From Acetobacter musti (GTDB taxonomy: Bacteria > Pseudomonadota > Alphaproteobacteria > Acetobacterales > Acetobacteraceae): DNA of 64,000 bases. The position numbers and the translations under genes were made by a program. This document shows, one piece after another, positions 24,876 through 34,746 of this stretch (position 1 is the first letter of the stretch; every line of letters starts with the position of its first letter). Below the pieces are notes generated by a model that did no database searches, had not been told where the DNA came from, and saw only the letters and a program-made list of their open reading frames with translations. The DNA is taken from positions 1-64,000 of the forward strand of contig NZ_WOTB01000018.1 in NCBI RefSeq assembly GCF_011516835.1. The letters run 5' to 3'.

Positions 24876-25556
24876 ATGGAGAGCAGAATGGCTGACGGAC
24901 GGCTTGTTATCGGAACCAGACGGTATTCTTCCTGGTCTCTGCGCGGCTGGCTGTGCGTCAGGCTGGCCGGGCTCGATGTTGTCGAAGAGGTCATCCCTCT
25001 GGCGCAGCCCGATACGGCGACGCGGATCGCCGCGCTCTCCCCCAGCGGAAAGGTACCCTTTCTTGAGCACTGGAATGTCCGGGTGTGGGACAGTCTCGCG
25101 ATCGCGGAATACTGCGCCGAGATCGAGCCATCTCTCTGGCCTTCCGATCCTGTCGCACGGGGATTTGCGCGGTCGGTTTCAGCCGAGATGCATGCGGGTT
25201 TTCAGGGATTGCGGGCATCCATGCCAATGAATCTGGGACGGCATGACCGGCCGCTCGCGAACGGGGTGTCTGACGCCGCCGCAGCCGACATTGCCCGGAT
25301 CGATGCACTCTGGACGGAGGCGCGCGACAGTTTCGGAGACCATGGCGCGTATCTGTTCGGTACGCAGTTCGGCAACGCAGACGCGATGTTCGCACCGGTT
25401 GTCACCCGCTTTCTGAGCTATGGCGTGGCGCTCTCACCCGTAGCCCGCCGTTACGCCGAGGCCGTACGCAGGCATCCGCTGGTCGCCGAATGGTATAACG
25501 AAGCGGCAGCGGAGCTGGAAACATGGCTCTCGGACCGCTATGAGTCGGTTGACTGA
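24876..25556 (+). CDS. glutathione S-transferase family protein
   Basis: This protein of about 226 aa has the N-terminal thioredoxin-like domain (LVIGTRRYSSWSLRGWLCVR, then SGKVPFLEHW with the cis-Pro turn and WDSLAIAEYCAE with the glutamyl-binding Ser) and an all-helical C-terminal domain. The SSWS segment supplies the likely catalytic Ser. ATGs at 24876 and 24888 are both possible; GGAAAG precedes the first and GGAGAG the second. Its end overlaps the glycosyltransferase start by 17 bp. The substrate is unknown. Confidence 0.85.
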   Translation: MESRMADGRLVIGTRRYSSWSLRGWLCVRLAGLDVVEEVIPLAQPDTATRIAALSPSGKVPFLEHWNVRVWDSLAIAEYCAEIEPSLWPSDPVARGFARSVSAEMHAGFQGLRASMPMNLGRHDRPLANGVSDAAAADIARIDALWTEARDSFGDHGAYLFGTQFGNADAMFAPVVTRFLSYGVALSPVARRYAEAVRRHPLVAEWYNEAAAELETWLSDRYESVD

Positions 25557-26679
25557 CACCTCTTCAGGACCCGCTGTCACCATTCTGCCGCCCAGGGAGC
25601 GTTTTGCCGCCGGTGAGGCCGGCGCCATTGCCCTGCTGGTGCAGCGTCTGGCCACGACGGATGAGATTGTCATCGGCGCCCCGACGCACGCTCCGCCCTT
25701 TCCCGGCGTGTGCTTTCTGCCTGTGCGGGACGGAAGCTTTCTGACCGCCCGATGGTCACGGAACGCTTTCTGGCCGCCGTTCGGGCTGCGCTCCGGGCCA
25801 CAACGCTACGCTGCGGCAATCGCCCGTATGCTCGGGAGCCTCGGTCCGTCAGTTGTGGAAATCCATAACAGGCCGGAACTGGCGTGGTCGCTCCGGACAT
25901 GGTTTCCTCATATTCCGATGCGGCTTGTCCTGCACAATGATCCGCAAAATATGCGCTGCGCGAAAACCCCGTCTCAGCGGGACGCACTGGCACGCAGACT
26001 GGCGGTTGTCAGTGTCTCGGACTGGATACGCGACCGTTATTGCGAGGGAACGAATCTGAACCCAGCGCAATTGTGCGTTCTTCCGAACTGTCTCGATCTT
26101 TCCACCCTTCCCCCTGCCCGCTCCGTGGCGGAACGTGAGCAGACCATTCTCTTCGCGGGACGTGTTGTGGCTGATAAAGGGGCTGACGCCTTTGTGGCCG
26201 CGTGCGCTGAGGTGCTGTCCGAACTGCCGGGATGGCGGGCGGAGATGATCGGAGCGGACCGTTTCGGCCCCGGTTCACCGGATACCCCGTTTCTCTCGAC
26301 TCTTCGCCCGCGTGCGTATGCCGCTGGCATCGCCATGACGGGGTATCTGCCCCATGAGGCGGTCATCGGCGCGATGAGCCGGGCGGCTGTTACGGTTGTA
26401 CCCAGTCGCTGGCCCGAACCGTTTGGCCTGACGGCTCTGGAGGCCATGGCCTGCGGCTCAGCGCTGATCGCCTCACCCCGGGGTGCGCTTGCCGCGCTGG
26501 CCGGCGATGCGGCGCTCTTCGCGGACCCGGACCGGCCCGGTGATCTCGCCCGCGCGATCCGACGGATGGCGACCGATTTCCGTCTGCGCGAACGTCTGAC
26601 CGGACTTGGCTACAGACGAGCCCGGACGTTTGACCTTCAGTCTGCGCGGGACAGACGAAAGAGCGCTCCGGCATTCTGA
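25540..26679 (+). CDS. glycosyltransferase family 4 (GT-B)
   Basis: This 379-aa GT-B enzyme has an acceptor domain with EIHNRPELAWSLR and a donor domain with ILFAGRVVADKGADAF. The nucleotide-sugar motif is the EX7E type in VPSRWPEPFGLTALEAMACG. It is likely to transfer a hexose to lipopolysaccharide, exopolysaccharide or a lipid at the inner membrane. It overlaps the GST gene by 17 bp, so they are probably co-transcribed, although a functional link is not obvious. There are no other polysaccharide genes next to it. Confidence 0.85.
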   Translation: MSRLTDTSSGPAVTILPPRERFAAGEAGAIALLVQRLATTDEIVIGAPTHAPPFPGVCFLPVRDGSFLTARWSRNAFWPPFGLRSGPQRYAAAIARMLGSLGPSVVEIHNRPELAWSLRTWFPHIPMRLVLHNDPQNMRCAKTPSQRDALARRLAVVSVSDWIRDRYCEGTNLNPAQLCVLPNCLDLSTLPPARSVAEREQTILFAGRVVADKGADAFVAACAEVLSELPGWRAEMIGADRFGPGSPDTPFLSTLRPRAYAAGIAMTGYLPHEAVIGAMSRAAVTVVPSRWPEPFGLTALEAMACGSALIASPRGALAALAGDAALFADPDRPGDLARAIRRMATDFRLRERLTGLGYRRARTFDLQSARDRRKSAPAF

Positions 26680-26922
26680 CAGACGTCTGCTCCTGTCCGG
26701 ATCACATCTTTATCAGCCAGCCCGGAATTCCTTTTATGAATGGCCGCAGGGCAGGACGGGAAACAATTTTCCCTACGCTGTGCATCAACAAACTGTCACC
26801 GAAAAGCAACAGGCGCAGCACACTGATGCGTAAACGTAATTTTCGTGTTGCGTAATGAGTGGCGCTTCTGTTCGTTAGCAGAATATCGTTTCTAAGACGC
26901 CATCCGGAGGCACCATCTTATC

Positions 26923-29526
26923 ATGACGTCCCGTCGCAGACTTTTTACTGCAACAATCCTCGCAGTTCCGATGCTGGGTGCCTCTGTTGCAGGACAGGCC
27001 GCCTCGACAGAAAAACCGACCACCCATCATGGACGGACACATAAATCCACAACACCTGCCAAAACACCGGTCTCCCGTCAGGGCGCGGCGACAGCTAAAC
27101 GGGCTGCCGTGCCGGCCCGGTCTCTGCCCCGTCCCTCGCAGTATGCCTCCGATGCGAATGAGGCCGTGATTGTCACGGGAACGCACAGTGCGAACCGGCG
27201 GGCCCGCCAGAGCATCAGCCCGGTAACGGTTGTCACGTCCGCGGTTCTGCAGCGTTCGGGAATGGTCAATCTCGCCGACGCCCTGACGCGCACTTATGCG
27301 TCGATCAACGTGGAAACCATGGGAGCCGACGCGGCGGCGCTTGTTTCATCGATTCATATGCGTGGTCTCACATCTAACCAGGTCCTCGTGCTGGTCGATG
27401 GTAAGCGCCGGCATACCACGGCCAACATTACGGCCGATGCCGGCCCGAACTTCGGCGCGACCGGCGTCGATCTGAACATGCTGCCGGCAAACATGATCGA
27501 CCATATCGAGGTGCTGGAAGATGGCGCCGCTGCGATGTATGGCTCGGACGCGATTGCCGGTGTGGTTAATATTATCACCAAAAAGACCAATCATGGGCTG
27601 AATGTCAGCGCGCAGACCGGCGCGAACGCCTATAATGGCGATGGCTGGCAGTATCAGTTCAATGCTGATGGCGGCATGAAACTTGGTGATGACGGCTATC
27701 TGCATCTGTACGGTCAGATGTATCATACAGATCATTTCGTACCTAAGAATGTTCGCGATCACCGTCTGATCGGAAGCCAGCCTTCCTATGCGGATGCGGC
27801 AACATATACGAGTACAACAGCGAACATTCCAAGCACGTCGAACCATATCATGAGCACGCCGGAAGAGACGCGTGAGAATTTCGGTCTCGACTGGGGCAAG
27901 CCCCTGAATGACGACGTGATGTTTTACGGAAACATCACATATGCGCACCGTCATTCTGAAGCTTACGAGAACTATCGTGTTCCCAACGTAGGCGGAGGTG
28001 TCGCCGAATCTTACTGGCCGTGGGGTTTCTCTCCGCTTGAGACAATCGAGGAGAACGATTACGCCGCAACGGTCGGCGCCAAAGGCGACAACTTCATGGG
28101 CTTCGAGTGGGATGTATCGTCCACTTACGGCGCGGATTACGATAAGGTCGGCAACAAGAACACCATCAATACGGGTATGTTGCAGTCGACATGTTCGACG
28201 GATGCTTCCAGCTCTTATTATTCAGCTATCGGATGCGGCTGGAGCCCGACGCAGGCGCGGGCTGAAAGCTACAACATGGCGCAATGGACGAATAACGTCG
28301 ATTTCCGCCGTCACTTCAATATCGGGCACGTCGTCCCTATGACACTGGCTTTCGGCGCGGAACAGCGCATGGAATCCTATCAGATCTGGGCCGGCAATCC
28401 GACGTCCTATACTCTCGGCGGCACGCAGGGTTATGCGGGCCTGGCGCCGCAGAATGCGGGCAAATGGTATCGTGACATCTGGGCCTGGTATATGGACGGT
28501 GATTTCCACTTCACCAAGAAGTGGGAAGTGGATTTCGCTGGTCGTTTCGAACATTACACGGATGTCGGTGACACCGAGAACGGCAAGGTTTCAACCCGCT
28601 ACGATATTACAAAGCGCATCGCCCTTCGCGGCACGATCAGCACGGGCTTCCGTGCCCCAACCCTGGCTGAAGAGCATTTCAGCGCCATGAACGTTTCACC
28701 GACGGGTGCGTCCGGCATGCTGTCCGCAGCCTCTCAGGGCGGCCTTAAGCCGGAACGCTCCACCAGCGCTTCAGGTGGTATCGTCGTTGAACCGGTAAAG
28801 GATTTCCATGTTGAGGCTGATGTCTATCAGATCAACATCCGGGACCGCATCGTTCAGGGTGCGCAGATTCAGGGCACCGAGGCTATCGCCGCCATTGAAA
28901 ACATGGGCTTCAGTCTTCCGGCCAACAGCTATACCGACAGCAACATTCAGGCCTATTCACTGACGAACGGCGCCAGCACGCGCACGCAGGGTGTGGATAT
29001 CAAGGCTGACTACGCCTTCCATCTTCATCAGTACGGCAACCTGCTGCTGAGCATGCAGATCAGCCTTAACCGGACGCGTCTGCACCACAACGGTGTCGGT
29101 CCGAACGGTCCTCTGCTGAATGCGGAAAATATCGGCTACATCACGACAGCCTATCCACGCAGCAAGATCATTCTGAACGCGTATTACACCTACCGGAACT
29201 GGGATGTTAACATTCGTCAGACCCGTTACGGCCAGACCACGAACATGCTGCAGTATGAAGACTGGGCTCCGGCAGCCCTGCAGTACAACCTGAAACAGTT
29301 CTATCAGTTCAACAACACACCTCACTGGCTGACAGATATTGAGGTTGGCTATCGCTTCAACAAGATCTGGCATGTCGCTGTGGGTGTTAACAACGTCTTC
29401 AATGTGCGTCCGCGCCGCGTGAACGAAATTGCAAACTATCTTGGAGCCGAGATTTACGACGAGGCATCGTCCCAGATTCCGATGACGGGTGGCTATTACT
29501 ACGGTCGTGTCAACGCATCGTTCTGA
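26923..29526 (+). CDS. TonB-dependent outer-membrane receptor
   Basis: This 867-aa protein has a signal peptide (MTSRRRLFTATILAVPMLGA), a Lys/Thr/Pro-rich linker, and a TonB-box-like segment EAVIVTGTH near residue 85. The plug domain follows with LVLVDGKRRHT and VEVLEDGAAAMYGSDAIAGV-type elements. The remainder is the 22-strand barrel, ending RVNASF with the terminal Phe needed for insertion. GGAGGCACC precedes the ATG. The cargo is unknown. A textbook terminator follows at 29568. Confidence 0.92.
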   Translation: MTSRRRLFTATILAVPMLGASVAGQAASTEKPTTHHGRTHKSTTPAKTPVSRQGAATAKRAAVPARSLPRPSQYASDANEAVIVTGTHSANRRARQSISPVTVVTSAVLQRSGMVNLADALTRTYASINVETMGADAAALVSSIHMRGLTSNQVLVLVDGKRRHTTANITADAGPNFGATGVDLNMLPANMIDHIEVLEDGAAAMYGSDAIAGVVNIITKKTNHGLNVSAQTGANAYNGDGWQYQFNADGGMKLGDDGYLHLYGQMYHTDHFVPKNVRDHRLIGSQPSYADAATYTSTTANIPSTSNHIMSTPEETRENFGLDWGKPLNDDVMFYGNITYAHRHSEAYENYRVPNVGGGVAESYWPWGFSPLETIEENDYAATVGAKGDNFMGFEWDVSSTYGADYDKVGNKNTINTGMLQSTCSTDASSSYYSAIGCGWSPTQARAESYNMAQWTNNVDFRRHFNIGHVVPMTLAFGAEQRMESYQIWAGNPTSYTLGGTQGYAGLAPQNAGKWYRDIWAWYMDGDFHFTKKWEVDFAGRFEHYTDVGDTENGKVSTRYDITKRIALRGTISTGFRAPTLAEEHFSAMNVSPTGASGMLSAASQGGLKPERSTSASGGIVVEPVKDFHVEADVYQINIRDRIVQGAQIQGTEAIAAIENMGFSLPANSYTDSNIQAYSLTNGASTRTQGVDIKADYAFHLHQYGNLLLSMQISLNRTRLHHNGVGPNGPLLNAENIGYITTAYPRSKIILNAYYTYRNWDVNIRQTRYGQTTNMLQYEDWAPAALQYNLKQFYQFNNTPHWLTDIEVGYRFNKIWHVAVGVNNVFNVRPRRVNEIANYLGAEIYDEASSQIPMTGGYYYGRVNASF

Positions 29527-29567
29527 CGAACCTTCCCGCGCAAGATCTCTTCATCTTCCGGAAAACG

Positions 29568-29595
29568 AAAAGCAGGCTTCGGCCTGCTTTTTTTT
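29568..29595 (+). terminator. Rho-independent terminator of the TonB receptor gene
   Basis: An A-rich lead is followed by AGCAGGC, a TTCG tetraloop, GCCTGCT and an uninterrupted run of eight T. This is a complete intrinsic terminator 45 bp after the stop codon. Confidence 0.93.
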
Positions 29596-29703
29596 GCGGT
29601 GTTTATATATTTTGCGAACAGAGGACAAAGCAGGCCCTGCCCTCCCTGGAAAGGGTCGTCATGCGAGGGCGTACTGCGCACGACGCCCCTTCGTTCCTTT
29701 ATA

Positions 29704-29799
29704 TTTAACCAGCCGGGATCAAAGGGACTGCGTCCCTTTGTGGGGTTCGGGGCAAAGCTCTGAGTAGGCAGTTCATCTGTATTTGCAAACCTTACAAAT
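29704..29799 (+). repeat. dispersed palindromic repeat, family A copy 2
   Basis: The core GGGATCAAAGGGACTG, CGTCCCTTTGTGGGGTTCGG, GGCAAAGCTC is nearly identical to the copies at 12917-13011 and 51879-51940. The flank TCTGTATTTGCAAACCTTAC resembles the flank of copy 1 and a solo fragment at 32711. Confidence 0.8.
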
Positions 29800-30070
29800 C
29801 CTTTTTTGTTGCCTGACCTGTTATCCGAACTGTGCCGTTACGGATCTGATTTTCTCTCACATACCGCAGGCCGCTCCAGGAAGCCCCGGCAGATTGCCTT
29901 TATGCCGACATGCAGACCGGCTACAAAATTCTGTGACTGTCGCTTCTGATCCCCGAAAACGCGGCGTCTGCCCGTGAAGCTGCCCAGCAGGCGATCCGCT
30001 GCAAGTTGCTCTCCAGGCATGAGTGAGTCACAACTCGCGGCCCCAGTTGTGTCGGCCAGCGGAGATGGTT

Positions 30071-30919
30071 ATGCGCAGGACAATTGCTGACGTGCAGAAA
30101 ATGAAGCGCATGGGTGAGCGTATCTCCATGCTGACGGTCTACGACTGCGCCTCCGCTCTGATCGCTGAACGCGCCGGAGTTCCGATGCTGCTTGTCGGGG
30201 ACTCTCTCGGCATGGTGATGCTTGGCTACGATACCACTCTGCCGGTGACGCTTGACGACATGGTGCGACATGCCGCCGCGGTAACGCGTGTAAGCCGCGA
30301 GGCTCTTGTGGTCGGCGACCTTCCGTTCATGACCTATGCGACGACGCAGGACGCCGTCATCTCCGCCCGGAGGATGATGCAGGAAGGCGGAGTTCAGGCA
30401 CTGAAACTTGAGGGAGGGGCTGCGGTCCTGCCTCAGTTCCGCCGTCTGGTGGAACTCGGCATACCGGTGATGGGACATCTGGGACTGACTCCGCAATCCC
30501 AGCATCAGATCGGCCTGCGGGTGCAGGCGAAACGAGCCGCTGAAGCACGGCGTTTGCTGGAAGATGCGCTGGCTCTGGAGACTGCCGGAGCATTCGCACT
30601 GGTTCTGGAACTCGTTCCTGCGCCACTGGCGGAAGCGGTCTCAAAGCATGTCAGCATTCCGGTGATCGGGATCGGTGCTGGCGCGGGCTGCGATGGACAG
30701 GTGCAGGTCTGGCACGATCTGCTGGGTCTGTTCGAAGAAAAGACGCCGCGCCATGCCCGGCGCTATGCCAGTATCGGAACAGCTATGGAAAATGCGGTGC
30801 GGGCTTACGTCGCGGATGTACGGGCGGGATCGTTCCCCTCGGCAGCGCAGAGCACGGTTATGGATGAAGCTGAACTCGCCGCGGCGCTGGATGCTGTCAG
30901 CACGAAAGACCGGGGCTGA
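30071..30919 (+). CDS. panB: 3-methyl-2-oxobutanoate hydroxymethyltransferase
   Basis: This TIM-barrel enzyme makes ketopantoate from ketoisovalerate in pantothenate synthesis. Motifs include [48 protein letters not shown] and [21 protein letters not shown] prefer the ATG at 30071, which has AGCGGAG at good spacing. The frame also opens at a GTG at 30023 and an ATG at 30065. panC follows two bases after the stop, so the two form an operon. The length of about 283 aa is normal. Confidence 0.95.
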   Translation: MRRTIADVQKMKRMGERISMLTVYDCASALIAERAGVPMLLVGDSLGMVMLGYDTTLPVTLDDMVRHAAAVTRVSREALVVGDLPFMTYATTQDAVISARRMMQEGGVQALKLEGGAAVLPQFRRLVELGIPVMGHLGLTPQSQHQIGLRVQAKRAAEARRLLEDALALETAGAFALVLELVPAPLAEAVSKHVSIPVIGIGAGAGCDGQVQVWHDLLGLFEEKTPRHARRYASIGTAMENAVRAYVADVRAGSFPSAAQSTVMDEAELAAALDAVSTKDRG

Positions 30920-30921
30920 AC

Positions 30922-31758
30922 ATGCAGGTTCTCCCGACAATAGCTGAAATCCGGGAAGCGCGTAAAAGCCTGGATCAGCCTGGATTTGTGCCGACAATGG
31001 GATTTCTGCATGACGGACATCTCAGCCTCATCAGGCGTGCCATTGAGGAATGTGGCGACGTCGTGGTCAGCATTTTCGTCAATCCGACGCAGTTCGGTCC
31101 GGCCGAAGATTTCTCCCGTTATCCGCGCGATATGGAGCGGGACCTTGCTTTCCTGCGCGAGGCCGGCGTGGCGCTCGTTTTCACACCGAATCCTGACGAA
31201 ATGTATCCGCCGGGGTTTGCTACAGCCATTGATGTCGGGCCTGTTGCCCAACCGTTGGAAGGCGCGGTACGACCGGGGCATTTTTCCGGGGTGGCGACAG
31301 TGGTATGTAAGCTGCTCAATATTGTGCAGCCGGCCCGGGCCTATTTCGGACAGAAGGATATCCAGCAATGCGCCGTGATCCGGCGACTGGTGGCGGATCT
31401 GAACATGCCCGTTGAGATCGTAGTTGGCGGCACTGTCCGAAACACTGAAGGGCTCGCGCTGTCGAGCCGTAATGCCTATCTGAGCGAGACGGAACAGGCT
31501 CAGGCGACGGTCCTTCACCGGGCATTGCAGGCGGCCCGGACTCAGGTCGAACTGGGTGAGCGGAACGCGCATGTTCTGAAAGCCGTGATCGGCGATATGC
31601 TGACGGGAGAGCCCGGCCTGTCGGTCGACTATATCAGCGTAGCGGACCCTGATGATCTGCGGGAGCTTGAGTGGATCAGGGACCGGGCTGTTGCGTCCCT
31701 GGCCGTGCGTGTCGGGAAGACGCGGCTTCTGGATAATGTGTTTCTGACGCCGGGATAA
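30922..31758 (+). CDS. panC: pantothenate synthetase
   Basis: This 278-aa ligase joins pantoate and beta-alanine using ATP. The nucleotidyltransferase motif HDGH is in PTMGFLHDGHLSLI, followed by SIFVNPTQFGP, GHFSGVATVVCKL, YFGQKDIQQC and the KMSKS-like LALSSRNAYLS. It is directly downstream of panB. Standard length and all motifs are present. Confidence 0.95.
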   Translation: MQVLPTIAEIREARKSLDQPGFVPTMGFLHDGHLSLIRRAIEECGDVVVSIFVNPTQFGPAEDFSRYPRDMERDLAFLREAGVALVFTPNPDEMYPPGFATAIDVGPVAQPLEGAVRPGHFSGVATVVCKLLNIVQPARAYFGQKDIQQCAVIRRLVADLNMPVEIVVGGTVRNTEGLALSSRNAYLSETEQAQATVLHRALQAARTQVELGERNAHVLKAVIGDMLTGEPGLSVDYISVADPDDLRELEWIRDRAVASLAVRVGKTRLLDNVFLTPG

Positions 31759-31797
31759 TCGGGTCAGGCGCGACATGCGCCCGACACTCGAAAGCGT

Positions 31798-32286
31798 TCA
31801 GTCTTTCTTGTAGCCGAGAGACTGGTCATTACCAGTCGCCCCGTAATAGCGATAAGGCAGAAATTTTCCGGTCATGGTAAGTCTGACCCGGTCACCTTTC
31901 GGGTTCGGCTGACGTTCCAGTTCCATGTCGAAATCGATGGCGGACATGATGCCGTCGCCGAATTCCTCTTCAATCAGCGCTTTCCATGCGGGGCCATTGA
32001 TCATGACCAGCTCATAGAATCTGTAGATCAGCGGATCTGTCGGCGGCATCGGACTGCCTCGCGCGGGCACTTCGTTCAGCAGGCGTTTTTCCTGCTCCGT
32101 GAGTCCCAGAAGAGCGGCTGCGCGCTCGCACTGAGGTTTCGTCAGCTTCATCTGACCAAGCAGGGCGCCGACAATCAGAATTTCTGACATCCCTCCGATT
32201 TCACCGGCGATATACCGCCAGCTCCAGCCGCGTTCGCGTTTGATATCTGCTATTTTTTCGGTGAGTTCGGCCCGTTTCACAATCAT
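31798..32286 (-). CDS. cynS: cyanate hydratase (cyanase)
   Basis: This enzyme of about 162 aa detoxifies cyanate with bicarbonate to ammonia and CO2. The catalytic Arg, Glu and Ser fall at 89, 92 and 115, with the same spacing (+3, +26) as in E. coli R96/E99/S122, within LIYRFYELVMINGP and FGDGIMSAIDF. I chose the ATG at 32286 because MIVKRAELTEKI aligns with other cyanase starts, although AGGAG is very close to it; ATGs at 32310 and 32331 are alternatives. It converges on panC and has no cynT or cynR beside it. Confidence 0.93.
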   Translation of the reverse strand: MIVKRAELTEKIADIKRERGWSWRYIAGEIGGMSEILIVGALLGQMKLTKPQCERAAALLGLTEQEKRLLNEVPARGSPMPPTDPLIYRFYELVMINGPAWKALIEEEFGDGIMSAIDFDMELERQPNPKGDRVRLTMTGKFLPYRYYGATGNDQSLGYKKD

Positions 32287-32796
32287 CTCTCCTGCTTCTG
32301 CCCGCGCCATGATAGCGCCACAGAAAGGCATCGCAGAACTTATTCGGGTCCTGGTTGCCGGTTTTTCCAGGGAAAGGTCCGATACGATTCTGCTTTGCCA
32401 CCGGATGATCCGTAAAAAAAAGCTGAAATGGAAAAATCCCGCGTCCTCACAGCAGTAATTGTCTTACGTGAAAGGTGTCTGTCCGGTTCCGGGAACGATC
32501 CTGGCATTGAATCATCCGGATTGCATGACTCTGACCGGCGACCACTTCTCTGATCATGTGGCTTAGGATCGCTGCATTCTGCCGCCTATATTGATGATAC
32601 TGATGCTGAACGTGAGTGCTTCACGAAAGCCGGGAGTGTTTTACTGACCATCCTCCGCCAGCAGCCCCTGCCGGATGAAGAACCGGGGACAAAACCCAAA
32701 AAAAACCACGTCTGTATTTGCAAAGCATACAAACGCCCGGATAATACAGCCAGAGGACAGGGTCCGCTTCCGGGATTATGGCCTCCTCCGGACAGC
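32287..32796. other. 510-bp gap between cyanase and secreted beta-helix gene
   Basis: No gene is supported. It contains the cyanase promoter and a short flank-type fragment of repeat family A at 32711-32734 (TCTGTATTTGCAAAGCATAC). Nothing else was recognised. Confidence 0.5.
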
Positions 32797-34554
32797 TTAT
32801 GGCCGCAGATGCGTCACGCTTTCTCCGGACAGTCCGGTCCAGCGACGGATCTGCGGATTCCACATGACGCGAACACCGGCAGCACCGCCGTTGATACGAC
32901 AGTCGGTGCAGACATAGTCAGACCAGTCGGCAGGTGTCGCCGGGAGCTCCATGAACCGGCGTGCGGTGATATGGGCTCCATGCGCGATTGCCATATTCGT
33001 CCAGGCGGTGGTGGCGAGCCTGTCATCGTTGCTGCTGACAGGCAATGGCGCAACGGAGCGGACCGGAGCGAGAAACCGGGTGCCGCTTCCGTCATGAACT
33101 TCCGTGGTGGCGCCGGAACAGGCAACAGCCAGTTTGCCCTGTTCGCCGGCAAGAGTGCAGTCACCCTGCTTTCTGCCCCTGAACACGATGCGAGGCGCCA
33201 GGTCTCCGTGATCAGAGCCCAGTGTGAGTGTGCCGCTGTCCTCCGGGCCAATTGAGACGCCAGGAAAACGGGCAACCGGCGCGGCGATGGAGGGTGCGCT
33301 CAGCGCCCCTGACGACTCCACCGTCAGACCGGCTTCCGGCACCTGGTCGCCTTTCGCCGGGCCACCTCCGATATGAAGTGACTGAAAAAAAGCCAGACCG
33401 TTCGCGTACAGCGCAAAATCCGTGAGATGCTGTGCCGCGGAGACACGGAGATCGGCGTCCCGTTCACCGGGGGTCAGTTGTCCGAGAATAATGTTGTGAA
33501 CGGTTCCGTGACGAAAGACGAGACCGTCCGAAAGACCGTAATGGCCATTCAGACCACCCTGAAAATAATGGGCATACAGGCATTCGTGCTTACAATTATA
33601 AATTTCGTCATACCCTGCGACAGTATTGCCACCGTCGAAATCATCTCCGTCATAGGAGCGCATGTTAATGATCTGAGCTTCGCCTATGACTGAACTTCCG
33701 TTCGAACCATCATCGATCTGCAGCACATGATTCCATGCCCAGGTATGGCCGAAATTATTGGTGGAAGGCTGCTGCGCAAGAATAAACTGACCAACCGCGT
33801 CGTGAGATGCCGTGTGTGAGGCACCGTCTGCATCGATCCATTTCTGGTAACGGTCATTGTTGGTAATTCGGATTGATTCCGCATTTTTCTGGTAATCCTG
33901 CCGGCCGCCGGAGCTTTCGAAGTCACCGAAAATGACAGCCGCCTCCTCTCCTCGCGCCGCAGTGAACCGGTAGGACAGGCCGGCGCCCACACCTCCCATG
34001 ATCTGACTCTGATCCGTCACATTCGGAAAACCGGATGAACCAGTGGTCTGCGTTGCGCCAAGCAGGAGAGTCGGCACCGCGCAGGCTGTCACAGTACCGG
34101 AAATGTAATAGCGGCCGGCCGGAACGATGACGGTTTCGTTATGCTCGCATGCGGTCTTATAGGCCGCCCGGAACGCATCCGTATCATCATCCGGCACGAA
34201 ATCGACCAGAGCCGTCGGATGCAGGGGTCTGGTCAGTCCCTGACCAGCTGAGCTGGAAAAGGTGACATCCCGACCGGAAATCTCCGAGATCGTGCTGCCT
34301 GCGGGAATCCCGTCAGCCTGGATACGCATACCGGCTGCCAGGCCGTCCGGAGTCTGCACTGTCAGACGATGTGTCCCGGCCGGAGCCTCCGCGATGAGAC
34401 TGCGAACGAAAGCGCTGCCTTTTGCGCCGAAATCCCGGACATCGACATATCCGGAGGTCGTATCGGAGGGAAAGTGATCTGTCGCCGCGACGGCAGCAGT
34501 CACGACAAATGCGAAGCGGACCGCGACGGCACAGAGAACTGAGTTTCGCAGCAT
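32797..34554 (-). CDS. secreted pectate-lyase-fold protein with tail-spike features
   Basis: This 585-aa protein has an N-terminal signal segment (MLRNSVLCAVAVRFAFVVTA) then the pectate_lyase_3 entry motif VDVRDFGAKG, followed by DDDTDAFRAAYKTACEHNET and VIVPAGRYYISGT, typical of phage tail spikes and polysaccharide-degrading beta-helix enzymes. Near the C-terminus SSNDDRLATTAWTNMAIA is a tail-fibre neck motif also seen, in variant form, in the 10.9-12.4 kb fibre-like protein. A WNPQIRRWTG tip follows. It could act on cell-surface or plant polysaccharide, or be a domesticated phage depolymerase. Catalytic residues cannot be assigned. Confidence 0.7.
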   Translation of the reverse strand: MLRNSVLCAVAVRFAFVVTAAVAATDHFPSDTTSGYVDVRDFGAKGSAFVRSLIAEAPAGTHRLTVQTPDGLAAGMRIQADGIPAGSTISEISGRDVTFSSSAGQGLTRPLHPTALVDFVPDDDTDAFRAAYKTACEHNETVIVPAGRYYISGTVTACAVPTLLLGATQTTGSSGFPNVTDQSQIMGGVGAGLSYRFTAARGEEAAVIFGDFESSGGRQDYQKNAESIRITNNDRYQKWIDADGASHTASHDAVGQFILAQQPSTNNFGHTWAWNHVLQIDDGSNGSSVIGEAQIINMRSYDGDDFDGGNTVAGYDEIYNCKHECLYAHYFQGGLNGHYGLSDGLVFRHGTVHNIILGQLTPGERDADLRVSAAQHLTDFALYANGLAFFQSLHIGGGPAKGDQVPEAGLTVESSGALSAPSIAAPVARFPGVSIGPEDSGTLTLGSDHGDLAPRIVFRGRKQGDCTLAGEQGKLAVACSGATTEVHDGSGTRFLAPVRSVAPLPVSSNDDRLATTAWTNMAIAHGAHITARRFMELPATPADWSDYVCTDCRINGGAAGVRVMWNPQIRRWTGLSGESVTHLRP

Positions 34555-34746
34555 GGCCTCTCCTCGTTCAGCACCATCCGTTCACCGATTCCGGCGCGCC
34601 GCGGCGTTTCGGAAGCGACTGAAAAGGAAGTCACTGAGATATCCGGATATTCGCAGCGATATTTGCTCCCGACAGCACCCGGGTCTGTCGGGATATCAGG
34701 CCGCCCCGGAACGGGGCCAGGCATGAGGCTGGCCGGAGAGTGTGTT

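Larger units (their letters stand above)
29527..30070. other. intergenic region with terminator and repeat family A copy
   Basis: These 544 bp hold the TonB-receptor terminator (29568-29595), repeat family A copy 2 (29704-29799) and the panB promoter region. No other gene is supported. Confidence 0.6.
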
